From NCBI GenBank assembly GCA_949318235.1, contig OX439137.1, positions 23,120,518 to 23,184,517 of the forward strand: 64,000 bases of DNA, given 5' to 3'. Positions 36,787-50,388 of the stretch are shown here, piece by piece. The DNA is from Ecdyonurus torrentis. Its lineage: Eukaryota > Arthropoda > Insecta > Ephemeroptera > Heptageniidae. The stretch's first letter is position 1. Every line of letters starts with the position of its first letter. The notes under the pieces are model-generated. The model was not told the DNA's origin. It ran no database searches and was given only the letters and a program-made list of their open reading frames with translations. The position numbers and the translations under genes are program-made.

Positions 36787-37196
36787 TTTCCTTTATGTTT
36801 TTTTCTATCAAATCTTTGTATTACATCAACCATGAACCATTGTCAATTTTTTGTTAACATTATTTTTGTTTCATGAAATAGATTAGAAAAATAATTCAGG
36901 TAAAAAATAATGAAAAGAATTCTATAAGAGTCTCAGAATGATAGTTTTAGTGATAGGCATAGAATATTGATTTACTTTTGAAAGAAGAGTAGTTCAATTA
37001 TGTAGTATAAAATTAAATTATGCCTACAGTTTGCTGAATTGTGTAACTTTTTTTATCCAAGAAAATTTGTCAAGTGAAAGTCCTTTAACACTGAGGTAAG
37101 TTATCAATATTTTATTCTATTTCTTGTGCCAAAATAATATATTAATTTAGAGACTAATAAGTGAGTAAATACATGTTGTTTCCATAACGTAAATTT

Positions 37197-37600
37197 AAAA
37201 AGAAAAGGATAGAGGAATGCAGCAAGAGCAAGGCAAGAGCCTTAATAACATAGTGAAGAGAGGTAGTCCCATGGTTTGGTGAAAATATTGCTAGCACAAA
37301 GATATATATATATATAAAAAATCGGGCAACTTTTGGTATTAAACGTTAAGAGAAATGGAGTGTTTGTGTGGTTTTGTTGATCTTTGCAGACTTACAAAGT
37401 ATAGAGACAACAAAGGCATAAACACACTGCTCTGTTTCTTGTGGAGTTTAGTGCTGAAAACTATCCATATGTGATTACTGATTATCATCTGTATGCTAGT
37501 AAGATTATCACTGAACTATACAGTCTCTTCACCCCTTGCTGATCTCCTCTATTCATTTCTTTTTAACATTCTTAACCAGGATATTTTATTTTCCTTGATA
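37197..37600 (+). mobile_element. Short Penelope-like inverted copy
   Basis: GAAAAGGATAGAGGAATGCAG and AGAGCCTTAATAACATAGTG at the left; CCCTTGCTGATCTCCTCTAT with a tail ending GGATATTTTATTTTCCTTG at the right. The centre shares GGCATAAACACACTGCTC with the other copies. Confidence 0.6.
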
Positions 37601-37969
37601 TATTAGGAAGTGATAGAATAAATTTTATATCTCTGTTGAAGGTAATGAGTTTATGACTATATAATTAAATTGTAATTTACAAAGCTGAATTAATGTGTAT
37701 TCATGATGCATTAGAATTTTATTAGTTGTTTAAGCTTGGTGATAAAGTTGTTTATTATCTTATTTATATTTTATAAAGGGGCTATTTATCTTATGAAAAA
37801 TACAAAAAAAATGCATTGTCAACGAATCAAACACAATGCAAGCCGTAAAGCCACAAAACAAATAGATTTTTTACTTTTAGTCAATTCATGGTCAATTCCT
37901 GCTATTGTACAATTTCAATACGTTTTTACTAGTGGTGTAAAATGTACAGCTACTACGAGATTTGACTAA

Positions 37970-38290
37970 AAAGTCGTAAAGAAGGAAAAAAATGAAATTT
38001 TGAATGGTGATACATACGGTTAAGGCAACTTCAAAAATGCAAAAATTTTGGGGTGTCACCATGCTAGATTTTGTATTACGATTGTTTGAAGTTTTAGTCG
38101 CATAAGAGGCCATGTTAATTTTTGTAAACTTCAAAAATTCTTTTCTCTCTTATCTGATGGTCATGGGTAATGAAAATTTTTATCATGGGTAGCTGTTATC
38201 ATTAAGTTTGGGGTGACATCAAAACATTAGGAACTTTTCTTTTTAGCTTTTGAGATACAAGCCAACTAAAGACAAACCTTCAGTCAAAAT
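37970..38290. mobile_element. Possible diverged relative of family P2
   Basis: Shares AAAAATTTTGGGGTGTCACC and TTTTGAGATACAAG-type blocks, in order, with 24396-24720. The ends are not preserved. Confidence 0.4.
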
Positions 38291-38299
38291 GTCTTTTAA

Positions 38300-39955
38300 T
38301 AAGTAGAAGTCATAAATTATAATGCTTTTTCAAATAAAAAAAACTTGCAGTTCATTAAATAATATGTTTGCTTGGAGCAATAAAAATTATAAATATTAAA
38401 ATTTTTGTTATATGCAAATTTAATTATTGAAATGGTGATTACAAGCAATTAAATTTATTGCATGTTGAAAATGTTACAGTGTGTGAACAGAGCTTAATGC
38501 TTTACTATTTAATTAGAATTTTTCAGATGATAGTCACTTTATAGTGACAGATGATGTACAATTCCGTGGGTTCAGGATTAAAACGGAGATCTCTGATGAA
38601 ATAGTCAGCCACGACTCGTTTTCAAGGAAATAGACTCGACAGTGCCATTCAACACATAGAATGTTCCAATCCATTTAGTATGTAAGTGTTTCTTTTTTTT
38701 ATATTTCATATTCATGATGTCTTTTATCTTTACCCGTTCATCCTTATGAAATTAAGTGCTTTCTCTTTGCTCTATCGTTCCTTTAATTATTAGAGGGCCA
38801 GACTTGCTTTATGTTATTATTATTTTTATGATCATTTTGTAAGAAATTGATAGGAGCAATCAGCAAGGGCCTTACCATAATGAAGAGAGTCCTATTTTAG
38901 TATATTAGAAAAGTTTAAGAAATTATGCCAAAAAAGGGAAATGTAGTTTATATTAGATGAGAAATGGGATGGAGTATTTAATTTTTCCACCTAAATTTTT
39001 GTTTTTTCTCTCTCTCTCTCTCTCTCAAATATTTATTTTTGTTCTACTCCTAATTGTGTATAAAATATTATGTAAGACAGTTTTTTTTTTCTTCCTATAC
39101 ATTGATATGAGAATATATCTTTGCCTTCAAATATGAAAAATATTTTCCAAATTTTGAAATTTTAGCATAGCTCACATCCTCCTTAGTTAAACTTCAATAA
39201 TTTATGTCTTTTATCATTCTTGTTCTGATTTAAGATATATAGCTATTAGCCAAATTTATTTAACATACTGCCTCGTTTAACATTGTAAAAGGTAAAACCG
39301 TACCTCAGTTTAACAGGTATAACTGTAAGTTGACCAGTGGTAAAGCTAAAACAGGGGTATATCTATATTACCATTTATTTGACATGGATAAAAACATAGA
39401 GGGTCAACTCTTTTGTTTTTCAGAGATTCAATAACCTAAATTAAATAGTAAAAATAAGTGTTGATAAATAAAATGCAAAACAAAAAATAATTTTTAACAA
39501 TATATATTTATTATTATTATTTTAGAGATAGTTAATAATTTATTTATTTTTTTACATACAAATACAATAAAAATAGATAAAGATTAGTTTTTGGTCTTTG
39601 AAGATTTTCTTAGATTTATATTTTTGGAAAATAAAATATAGCTCAATATAATATAGTAACATCGAATTTTAAATCATTTTTTGTTATAATTACATTAGTA
39701 TTATATGAAGAAATTGGGGTTGTGAGAATATAAGCTACCATTTCTTTTCATTGTTTTGCGAGACTCATTCTTTAAATATTTTTTGAAGTTTTTTATTTAT
39801 TTTTTAATTTTTTTTTTTTTTTATGTGCATATGGTTTAATTTATTCAAATTTTAAATAGATTTGAAATAGGGCTCTGAATTAAAAAAAGGGGGGTTATAG
39901 GTCTCACAAAAGCTTGTTATGCGTGGTAATAAAAATACAACTACTTATTTTTTTT
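38300..39955. other. AT-rich DNA with a Penelope-like left end
   Basis: AATCAGCAAGGGCCTTACCAT at 38856-38877 followed by AATGAAGAGAGTCC is a truncated left arm of the short Penelope-like family; no right arm found. The rest shows no gene. Confidence 0.45.
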
Positions 39956-39963
39956 CTTCTTAA

Positions 39964-40298
39964 AGGAATAGACCAGAGATAAACATAAGCATTTCTATCA
40001 CAAAACACTTGATGGGATTTACATAAATAACTTTAGTTTGTCTGAAAATCCAACAGTAACCCCGTAGCAGTGATCAGAATATTCTATTTATGCAACCCGC
40101 ACAACATTTTCATACTAATTTTTGCATGTTTCTGACGTCATTAACATGAATTTCCAAGCAAATTGCATACTTTACATTTTTTTAACGCTCTCTCGTGGGG
40201 CTACATTAAAATTGTGGTAAAAATTGTTAACAGTTTTGGCGATCCCATTTCATGTTTATTCATTAAAAAGTACATGTTGTTTTATGTGGTCTATGGAT
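39964..40298. mobile_element. TTAA-flanked MITE, family P4 (copy 2)
   Basis: TTAA at 39960-39963 and 40299-40302. It matches the P4 copy at 31988-32313 in inverted orientation along most of its length. Confidence 0.75.
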
Positions 40299-40750
40299 TT
40301 AAAAGAAAATAGAAAACTATTAAAGAGTATGCATTTTATATTAAAAAAATAAACACTTTTGGTAATAAAATACTTAAACTTTTTTCATTCTTCTGCAGAA
40401 GTTTTTAATATATATATATTTTTTTTGGCTGCATATGGAAAATATACCGACTCATGAAACACACAATACATTATTTTATGTTACATAGTTTTCATTAGAA
40501 ATAAACATTATTATACAATAAATGAATGCTATAGCTATAGCTCTCATTTTTTATATTCAGCCAAATAAAATTTCATGATAATAGACTTCTGTTATTTATC
40601 AAAAGTACACTATTAAATAATATAAAAATTAAATCCAAAAGATATCAAATTTTGTAAAATATATAAAATAATGTATAATTATTACCACGCAATTTTTAAA
40701 TACATTAGAACACATGAAGAATACTATATTTCTTATACATATAGAAAAAG

Positions 40751-40755
<5 letters not shown>

Positions 40756-40838
<83 letters not shown>
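40756..40838. repeat. (TA)n microsatellite
   Basis: About 41 TA units. Confidence 0.95.
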
Positions 40839-40839
<1 letters not shown>

Positions 40840-40840
<1 letters not shown>

Positions 40841-43170
40841 ACAGTAAAATTATAGTAATATTTTTTACCACATAAATTTATATTATAATATAGGACAGGT
40901 ACAAGATTTTTTTTTCATTAATTAATTTTTATAAAAAAATTTCAAGTATAAAATAATATATATGCAAGGGATTTGTATATTTAGCAAAATACACATCTAT
41001 TAATTAACATTTATATTATTAGAATGACAATAGGAGGGTTGGAGAAGGGAATTTAGGGTTGTGAAGGGGGTAGGTATAAAGGTGCTATATATATTATCAA
41101 CATTAATAATTTCTATTTTTTATAAGGGTTAAATTTTTGGCAGTTAAATATATTATTACTTTTTTATATTATTTTTATATAACAACTTAATCTTTTTCTC
41201 TAATGGGGGCTTATATTATGCTGTTAATTAATGCAATGACAAAACGACTTTTTTTTTTTTTTTTTTTTTTTTTTTGGTGATATTTAATTTTTAAAGTAAA
41301 GTAAATATAGTAATCACGATAATTCTATACGTGAACATAGTGATCATTATAAATTTGAAACAATACAAAATAATTTAAAAGTTATTTTTTTTATAACGAT
41401 TACAATAGAAAAGCTATAAAGTTACATAAATTTAAAATTAGCCGCTATATCTGCTGAAAAATATATCTACAATTTGCAATAGATTTTTTACTTTCATTAT
41501 AAAAAATATTAAAACTTAAAAAAAATAATAATAAAGAAAAAAAATGGTGTTTTTACATATTATATTATTTTGAATGCAGTTTTTGAACTATTAATTTTTT
41601 GTTACAAAATATTGAAGCGATTTATTAAATATGGTAGTTTTCAGATACAGAAATGAAAAGTGTGATGTTTTGTTATGTAGTTATGAACACATAGAATTCA
41701 TAGAAAACATTATTATTTTATTTGCCGGGAAAAAAAAAATCACTTTTCTGCGTTAAATATCTTGCTGAAACATATTGGTCATAAGTAGTCTTGTAGAGGA
41801 TTTGTTGTCTTGACTTGAAATAAAATTGTCCTGTAATTTTATTGTTCAAAACACGGGTGAAGCTATTTTACTCGAAGATTCACTTTTAGACGATGAATTA
41901 TTGTAAGTCTTAAGTTTTCTGTTGATGTTAAATATACCGTATATGAATGTACGTTGCATTCGTTTTAATTTTCATGTTTGTATAATTATGATATTTCACA
42001 CTTGCGCGTTGCGCCATGTTTGAGTAGGAAAATGTATTACCTTACTGCATAGGACAAACATCATTTTGTAGCAATTAGCGTAGAGAAATTATTATTTTTT
42101 ATTTGATGAAAGATAATGTTTTTCCTATACTTAAAAATACTGCTCACACGCATTGAAATGGAAGCTCAAATCTATAAGTGCAATTACTTAATAGATACAT
42201 TGATAAAGTTTTTAATTTGGGTATCCATAGGACCCATAATTAATAAGTTCTTAAAATCCACGACGAATTAAGTGTCTTATTTTTTTTTTTTTAATTTTTT
42301 TTTTCACAGTGTTATTGGCTATTTTGTATAACAAAAATACACTTTTTTAATGACTTTTCTTCTTCTTCTTTTTTAAGTAAGCAGATGTTGATTTTCTTCT
42401 TCTTTTTGTTTTCTTTCTACCATAAAAATAAATATTAAAACTGCACAATTTTTATTTTCAAATTTAACAATTAAAGTTCAAAAGTAAAACACCAAATTTT
42501 CTCTTTATTTTTTTAAAGATTTTTTTTTCTCACAATAAGTTTTGTCGAAGCATTAATTAAATTTACTGATTTCTACATTCTTTTACTTTTAACACTACAT
42601 TTTTTTACTATTATTTTTAAACACATATAGTGTATTTTTTTTGGCTAAAATATTTTTGTTTTTTTAATGACAATGAAAATAGTTTGTTTTTTTTTTTTTT
42701 TTTTTTTTTTTTGGCAAAAAGGAAAGATCACGTTAAAGATTTTTTTTAATGTTTTTGTACTGACTGAAAGATATTTTTTACCATCAATTTTAAGGGATTT
42801 TTCATTTATTATTATATTATTATTTATTAGTATAAACACACATGGTCTGAAGTAAACTGTGAAGAAAGAGAATTAAAGGGAGTTACATTTATTTTATATT
42901 TATAGTGAATATATTATTATACTTTTAATCATATAGATACTTTGGATAAATTTTAAATAGAATATAGTTTTAATAAATTGTCTCGTAGTAAATTTTATAT
43001 AATTTTTAATTTTTACATTATATACTGTATTAAATTTAAAAAAAAAATCAATGGAAAATGTTTCTATTTTAGGCAAAGATTATATACAAGGCATCAGTGC
43101 TTTTTTTTCCATCAGTTTTCATTAGTATGAAATTTATATTCATGTTTAATATGAATAAATTTTCTTGTTG
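40840..43170. other. AT-rich non-coding DNA
   Basis: Poly(T) at 41250-41275 and 42688-42712 and TTC-rich tracts. No gene seen. Confidence 0.5.
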
Positions 43171-43173
43171 TAT

Positions 43174-43486
43174 AGGGTGGCTGCATTCATGTTAAAGTCA
43201 ACGCCATAAGTGAGAACTGAATAACATGGGCCGGTATGGGAAAATGACACATTTTGCCAGTTAAAAAATACTAAGCCAATTTTTTTTAGAGCATTGATGC
43301 TACTAAAAAGTTAAATTAGGTTTTCAAGTATGCAAGAAAAATAATAATGACACAAAAATTACATATTTTCTACAAGAAAATAGTGAAAACCTATGTTTGT
43401 CCTATGCTAAGCAATGTTATTCGTTGCTCAAATATGGCATCGAAGCGCATTTATTATGACGTCATGCGCACACACCCTATGTAAAA
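43174..43486. mobile_element. Repeat family R1 (copy 1)
   Basis: Starts ATAGGGTGGCTGCATTCATG and ends GCGCACACACCCTAT, so short inverted ends of 8-15 bp are possible. The body is asymmetric, with AGTCAACGCCATAAGTGAG and TATTATGACGTCATGCGC. Same orientation as copies at 44325 and 62498. Confidence 0.7.
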
Positions 43487-43690
43487 TGAACACATATACA
43501 GAAGTTCGAGTAAATATTTTTTAGGAAAACAAAAGGTGGTGTTTTTACTGATATGACGCATGGCATGGCATAATAGAACTAATAGAACATATTGAAGGCC
43601 GCGCTCTGAGTTTTGGCCATACAGCAAGCTGGTATTTTAACTGGTGTTAACCCCAGCACATAGGACAATTTTTAGGTTCAATGCTATGCT

Positions 43691-43783
43691 CACCGCTGGA
43701 TAAAAGTTTCCGTACGGGGCTGCGGTGGTCACTGCGCATTTTCTTATAAAGAAAGATGCAACGGAAACATTTTTCCAGAGCTG
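43691..43783. mobile_element. TA-flanked MITE, family T1 (copy 2)
   Basis: ATAAAAGTTTCCGTACGGGG at the left, and a right end that reads CAGAGCTG before TA. The left terminus is mutated. Confidence 0.55.
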
Positions 43784-43789
43784 TAAAGA

Positions 43790-43982
43790 ATTATTCACAT
43801 GACGCGTAAATTTGATGCTCGTCGACGGATAAACATAGTTGGAACAAAATGTAAACAAATATCAGAGCCATTCGTATGTAATTGTCAAAAACAATGTGAA
43901 TGGCTCCATTTATTTGTTTACATTATGTTCCAACTTTGTTTATTCGTCGACGCGCGTCAAATTTACGCGTCATGTGAATAAT
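43790..43982. mobile_element. Palindromic element
   Basis: Arms of about 80 bp run from ATTATTCACATGACGCGTAA to the matching ACGCGTCATGTGAATAAT. The arms contain CGTCGAC and TTGGAACA. Confidence 0.8.
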
Positions 43983-44324
43983 ACTTAAAGCTCGTCACAA
44001 GTCACAAGTATAGTCTGCATAGCCATATTTTGAAGAAAGAGCTTGAAATTCTTTTTCAGGTGCATGTAGTAAAAATTATGCGTCTTACAATCTTGAGCTA
44101 ACGCTACCATCTTAGTGGTAAAGTGAGTTTGAGGTGACTTTCATAAATTTCAACTTTTCTCATAGATAAAAGATTCTACATATTTTTATTGTTGATGCAA
44201 TTTAATTCGTCGATTTACGCAAAATCTCACGTCCGCAATGCTAAGGCATTGACCCAGAGCGTATATGACCCCGAACGTGGTCCATTTAACGAGGGCAATA
44301 ACAGTTAAAATACCATACAGCTTT

Positions 44325-44640
44325 GTCGTTACATTCCTGTTAAAGTCAACGCCATAAGTGAGTTCTAAATAACATGAGCAGGTATGGGAAAATATAGCAC
44401 ATTTTACCTTTTATATAGTTTAAAAATACTTAGCAATTTTTTTGCTATTGATGCTATTAACAAAAGTTGAATTAAGGTTTTCAAGTATGCGAGAAAAATA
44501 ATAATAATATAATGACAAAAAAAAAATAAAATAAAATAGCCACTTTTGTCTTATATTATGCTAAGCAATGTTATTCGTTGCTCAATTATAGCATCGAAGC
44601 GCATTTATTATGACGTCATGCGCATACAACCTATAGTGCC
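44325..44640. mobile_element. Repeat family R1 (copy 2)
   Basis: Matches 43174-43486 in direct orientation from TTCCTGTTAAAGTCAACGCC to TGACGTCATGCGCATACAAC, with an AT-rich indel near 44515. Confidence 0.75.
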
Positions 44641-44644
44641 ATGA

Positions 44645-47175
44645 CCTCAGCATAACAACTCGGAGCTTATCCCGAGTGCTATTAAAAATACAGAACATAT
44701 TATATAACAAAAAGCGATTTGTCAAACTCCGTTTTTAAAGTTACAGCTAAAAAAAAAAATACAGTACTTAATTTTTTATTAAAAAAAAAAAATTTAAATC
44801 ACATACGACTACCTTCTCATTTTTGCCACCTTACTTTGCATTTAAAAAAAAAAAACTGACAGAATTTTAAGAAGAGGGCTATGAATTTTTAATAACACAT
44901 TAAAAAAAAAAGTTTAATCATGATGTGTGGAATTTGTTTTAAAATTTATCCAAGTATTTACATCTATTAATATTTTCTGTAAATTACATTATGTATATTT
45001 CTCTGTTTTATGTATCTAATTTATTGAACTTCTAACTATTATATTTTTATATATATAAATTATACTTTTATCCTAGACATTGACTTACAGGTTTCTTTTA
45101 ATTTTACTAATCTATAAACACAAATGATGAAAATATTGATTAGTTCAATCTATATATAATTTTTTGTCTTCTAAATAATTTAAATTAAAAATTGAAACTA
45201 CACAATATATAATGAACAGGTTTCTGGTATATAATTTTTGTTTCTATATTATTAATTGTTTTTAATACAATTTTTCTAGTGTGAAATCTTTTATTATTTG
45301 TATTTAAAACTGAGAAAAAAGTAAGTTTTTTCCTGAAAAAAAAAAAAAAAAAAAAAAAGTACATGGTCTGCGGTATGATTAACTACTTTCACCTTGATTC
45401 TGTACTTTTTTTTTCACATAAAATATTTCAAATTTTTATAATAGTTCCTTTGTCTTAATGTTTGTTTGTCACCAATATAAAGTAAATCACTTTTGAGATA
45501 CCAATCGCTGAATAGCTAATTATTATTATATATATTTTTTTTTTTGTCGAATTATATAATTTTAAACTTTGTGAGAAAAATAAAGCTCCATAATATAAGA
45601 TAAATTTCTCTAATAAATAATAATAATAATAAAATAGTAACTCAAAAAGTTTAGTAACTTTTAGTAACTCTTCGAAACTATATATAATTTACTCACTTGT
45701 CAGTCAAAAAGAAGTTAAAAAGGTTCTTTTTCTTAATTTGGCACAAGAGTTGTTTCACTACATTGGAAATTCAATTGATTTTAGAATCGATTATTGATTA
45801 AATTGGTGACTGAAAGTACCTACTATATGGGACTATAAAATGTTAAATATTGACAAAACTTTTTTTTTTCTCAATTTTAAATAGTAAGAAATTCACTATT
45901 TTAAATTTATTTGAACAACCTTTACTGTGTATGTTTTTAATTTTATTATAATTTTTTTCAATATATTTGAATATCAATAATTTATCAATAATTTTAATCA
46001 CAGCAATAAGAATAAGGGTAATGTTTTTGCAAGGCCGTACTTATTCATTTTAAATTTAATACCTTTTTTATTTTATATTAAAAGGCATTTTTTTTTTTTT
46101 TTAATTTAATTAATGAAGTTTAGTACGTAAATTTAGATTTTTGGTTTGATTTTTGTTTAACACATTTCATAAAAATCAGTAGGTTTTTATGTTCTATGTT
46201 TCAGGGTCTTTTTTATTTAAGTCTATTCTAATTATGGGATCTATTTTCATTCTCTATTCTGTAATTTATTTCTATATTGAAAGATTTTTATTTTGGAGTT
46301 TTATTACCGAAATAAATAAATAATAAAATAATATAGGAAACTTATTTTCTATATATTAATATTTAATTTTTGTAATTTAATGATAACAATACTTTTTTAC
46401 GTATGAGAAAATCTTTTAACTAAAATTTGTGCAAATAATTTTTGCGTAATCGTAAAAAAAAAAAATAATAATAATAATAATAATATTGTACTAATTTACA
46501 ATGAAATAAGAACGTTTTGTTACTTTACACTTACAAGCGTTATTATAATTTTCATTAAAACAATAAAATCTTGAAATTATTGTTTAAAAAATTTAATATT
46601 TTTAATTAAATAAAACTATACTGTACGGTAAACGTTTATAAGAAAAATATATGATATTAAATATTAATTTCCAAAGTAATTATTAAAATAAAATCAATAA
46701 ATCTTAATTTGCTAAACCCTTTATTGATAATTGAAAAAGTATTCGTAAGAAAAGACAAAAAAAAAAAAAAAAATTGAGAGATTATTATAATGTATAAACT
46801 TTTTTTTTTTTTTTTTTCTTGTAACATCATAAACATGTCTTTTTTAAACCAATATTAAAACTTTTAGAGAAAATCTTAACTTTTTATATGAAATTTTATT
46901 AGGGTTTTGCATCTTAACACAAGTTATTTTTATTTCATATTTTGTACAATCTCAGATTTTTATTTAATTAATTGTTTTATTTTACTTTTTTTTGTTTAGA
47001 TTGTAAATAATTATTTTATACACGCGTTTTATGTTATAAATTTTAACAGGTGCTTTTTATCTTCTCTCGATTAGCACTACATAAAAAAAAAGTTCATAAA
47101 TGTGAAGGAAAAAAAATCAATAAAATTGAGCGTTTTAAAATTGAAGGAAAAAAAAAAGTCTAATTTTAACAATAA
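44645..47175. other. AT-rich DNA downstream of GT11 gene
   Basis: No gene or clear mobile element. It includes the likely 3' UTR of the minus-strand gene just right of it. Confidence 0.5.
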
Positions 47176-47179
47176 TAAA

Positions 47180-48262
47180 TTAATCCATAACATGCCAATT
47201 CGGTAATAATTGAGCAACTCTAACTGATGAATGCCTTGAAATATTATACAAAACAGTTTCTCCACCAGCTAAAATTGCACCCCAAACACCAAATGTACCA
47301 TAATCTATTATAGAATGATTACAAGATGCCATTAATGCTAAATCTAAACCGGGACTTGAAATTCTTGATTTAATAACTAATACATCTTTACCACTTAAAT
47401 GTTCATGGCACCAAGATGACTCATCACTTACAATTAAAAATCCAACATTTTTATATTTATCTCTAAAATAATTCATAGCACGATGAAAATAAGCTGCATC
47501 AGCTAAATTCATTTTACGTGTTCTCCATAAGTAACCTTTATAATCAGTACGTCTTACATGTACTCCAATATAAGTAATATTTGATATGTCATTATTTATC
47601 AAATTATTATTAATAAATTTTTTAATTCTTTTATTATGTATATTATAAGTAGTAACAATATTATTATTACTATTATAATATTTTGATGATATAATATTAT
47701 TACCAAAATTTCTTAATATACTTTGTGCATTTTCATATAATCGTGGTTTAAATATGAATTCTCTACGAATATCATTAACCCATGTCAATACTAAATCAGG
47801 CATTACAACAAACCTTGGTAATAATATACTTGTACCATTCCATGCTTCTAATGAACCAGAATTCCATTGTACAGTACAATGTGCTACTTTATATAATGGT
47901 GGTATTGTTAATTTAATAAAAACAGCATCTAATACTGTTCTTATACATCTTGGTACGTAAGGTACTAAACCTGTTACTCTTGCTACTCCCCATACACTTG
48001 CATATTCCCATATTTGATTACCTAATCTACCACCTTGCGCTACAGTTACTATACCTTCACTAGGACATTTATGTCTTTTGGTTTTTGATATACGTCTAGT
48101 ATTTGTTAAACATAAACTCTGTTCAAAATCACCTACTGATTTTATTGGATTTTTATGTAATTTTGTATCGTATAATGGAAATACAAATAAATGTACTAAC
48201 ATTATAGTACAACTTGCAAATACCATTGCTGTTATTAATAAATATTGATTTAAATTTGCCAT
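47180..48262 (-). CDS. GT11-family alpha-1,2-fucosyltransferase
   Basis: Single-exon frame of 360 residues. It should transfer fucose from GDP-fucose in alpha-1,2 linkage to a galactoside or similar acceptor in the Golgi. Residues 7-30 form one hydrophobic segment after a short cytosolic tail, so a type II membrane anchor is expected. Family motifs: GGRLGNQ at 77-83, HVRRTDY at 235-241 (GDP-fucose binding in the family) and a C-terminal block with DLALMASCNHSI and YGTFGVWGA at 307-329. Candidate N-glycosylation sites: N142, N228, N315 and N340. An Asn-rich insert at about 188-230 looks like a lineage-specific loop. Length is normal for FUT1/FUT2-like enzymes. Exact acceptor unknown. Confidence 0.9.
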   Translation of the reverse strand: MANLNQYLLITAMVFASCTIMLVHLFVFPLYDTKLHKNPIKSVGDFEQSLCLTNTRRISKTKRHKCPSEGIVTVAQGGRLGNQIWEYASVWGVARVTGLVPYVPRCIRTVLDAVFIKLTIPPLYKVAHCTVQWNSGSLEAWNGTSILLPRFVVMPDLVLTWVNDIRREFIFKPRLYENAQSILRNFGNNIISSKYYNSNNNIVTTYNIHNKRIKKFINNNLINNDISNITYIGVHVRRTDYKGYLWRTRKMNLADAAYFHRAMNYFRDKYKNVGFLIVSDESSWCHEHLSGKDVLVIKSRISSPGLDLALMASCNHSIIDYGTFGVWGAILAGGETVLYNISRHSSVRVAQLLPNWHVMD

Positions 48263-48269
48263 TATTATT

Positions 48270-49895
48270 ATTAATATTTGTAATTAAATTATTATAAAAT
48301 ATTTTATTAATTTATTAAATTAAAATATTTGAAATACACTTTAGGGTGGAAGATTTTTTTTTTAAAAGGTATAGAATAAAGATTTTGATATATAATATGT
48401 TATTTATATGAACAAGTAATTATTATTTTTTTTAATATTATAATTATTATTTTACACAGAATATAAGGTAAAGAGGGAACACTTAATGTGGTATGTTATT
48501 ATTATTATTATTATTTTTTAGATTAAAAAATATTTAAATTTTCTTGCACTTTCTTTGAAATAAGTTATATTTTAAAAACAAATTTTTGGCTAGTAATTTA
48601 ATGAACACAATAATTTTTTTGAAAAATACTTATTTTTTTTCCTTTTGTCTTCTTCTTCTTCCTTTTCTTTTTTTTAAGTATTCATTGTTCACTTTTTGTC
48701 ACTTATTTTTCAAAAATTAAAATAAAATAATTTTTAAAAGAACACATTTTTTACGTAATACCTTTTTGTAGACACATATTATTTGTTGTTGTTTCATACG
48801 ATGTGTATATATAATCTTTTTATCACATTTTTATATTTGATTTTTTAAATGATTTTTTCCCCATCGTTACATTTTAATTTCTTGTTTTATTTTTCAAACT
48901 ATATAAAAATACACATCATACCTCGATCTTTGTCACTTTTCAAAGCAGCTGGAAAAGTCTTAGCTGGGGAAAAAAAAGAAAGAAAGAAAGATAACTAAAA
49001 ACGAGATAAATATAGAAGAAATGAAATAAGAATCACCGCTAAATTCATATTACGTTATTTTATTGGTTAATATAGTCAAACTCCAATTCTTATTGGTTTA
49101 TTCGTTTATATTGATTCTAACCTTATATACACTAAGTTTTGAAGTAACTTGTTGGAAAATTGTTGCGCGTTACAGCCATATTGAATTTTTAAAATAGAGT
49201 TTACTGGAAAATCAATACGTGCCTTAACGTATATATTCTCCCTTCATGCTTTACTTTTTAGCCGGGGGTATATATAAAATGTTATTCATTTTTTTAAAAG
49301 CTTTTATTATTTTTTTTTTCGCAGTATTTTTTATATAGGCCAAAAAAAAAAAAAAAAAGTAACGCCCTTAAGATATGCAACTTGTTTAACGCCCCTTGCT
49401 GTTAGTTTTGCAACCCGTTGGTTTTGTATATTTTAAAAAAACAATATAATACATCGGGTGACTGGGGATTCTAAAAATAGAACTGGAGTTGTGGTGTAAT
49501 TTATGGTTGTTTTGTATAAAAAATATAATAGCTTTTATGCTTGATTTTTCCCCCTTCTCTTTTTAATAAAGCTTTCATTTAAAAAATAATTATAAATAGT
49601 AAAATTTTGTATCAACAATTGATTCATAAGTTGAGGATAAAATAGTTCATAATTATTGTATATTTAATATCCGATTCAATAAATTTATTATTTTTTTTTA
49701 TTAAAATTTTGGAAAATGCCAGTAAACTTTATTTTATTTATTTATATATCAATATATAATTATCTAAATAACTACTGTATAATATATCAATTAAATCTTT
49801 ATTAGTTTAAAATTTAAAATATGTAGCATTATTAGCAACATATATACACAAATAGTGTTTATTTATTTATTATTATTATTACATATATATATGTG
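48270..49895. other. AT-rich DNA upstream of GT11 gene
   Basis: Holds the presumed promoter. No TATA box or other site can be called in DNA of this composition. Confidence 0.4.
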
Positions 49896-49901
49896 TGTGT
49901 T

Positions 49902-50180
49902 TGCAACAAAACCCGAAATTGACCCAAACTAGGTATTTTTGTTCATTTCGGCTTTTGGTTTGTCGCTTTTTGCCAAAACCCGGAATGCCAGTTTATTTCG
50001 GCTTTTGGTCACGAAATTTTGATCCATACTAGTTTTGAGCATTTCGCAAAAAGCAAAACCCGGTGTAAACATTTATATCTAGTTTTGGTCATTGAATTTT
50101 GACCAGAACTAGTTGCGGTCAAAATAGAAAAAACAAAAGCCGAAAAATGAACATTTCTCAACTCAATTATTTGATATAAG

Positions 50181-50215
<35 letters not shown>

Positions 50216-50311
50216 ACGACACGTTAAATAAATAAAAAAAAATTATTTTACAATAAGAGTGATATATTATGTCTTATGACTAATTTCGGGTCAATTTCGG
50301 GTTTTGATGCT
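49902..50311. mobile_element. Inverted-repeat element rich in TTTCGG/CCGAAA
   Basis: Ends GCAACAAAACCCGAAATTGA and, inverted, GCATCAAAACCCGAAATTGA. Inside are several repeats of CATTTCGGCTTTTGGT and CTAGTTTTGG in both orientations, plus a (GA)n tract at 50184-50212. It abuts a (TA)n repeat. Confidence 0.7.
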
Positions 50312-50312
50312 A

Positions 50313-50317
<5 letters not shown>

Positions 50318-50384
<67 letters not shown>
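50318..50384. repeat. (AT)n microsatellite
   Basis: About 33 AT units. Confidence 0.95.

Positions 50385-50388
<4 letters not shown>

Noticed and set aside
43174..44640. LTR retrotransposon between direct R1 repeats
   Set aside because: No gag/pol coding, primer-binding site or polypurine tract, and a solo R1 copy at 62498 behaves as its own unit.
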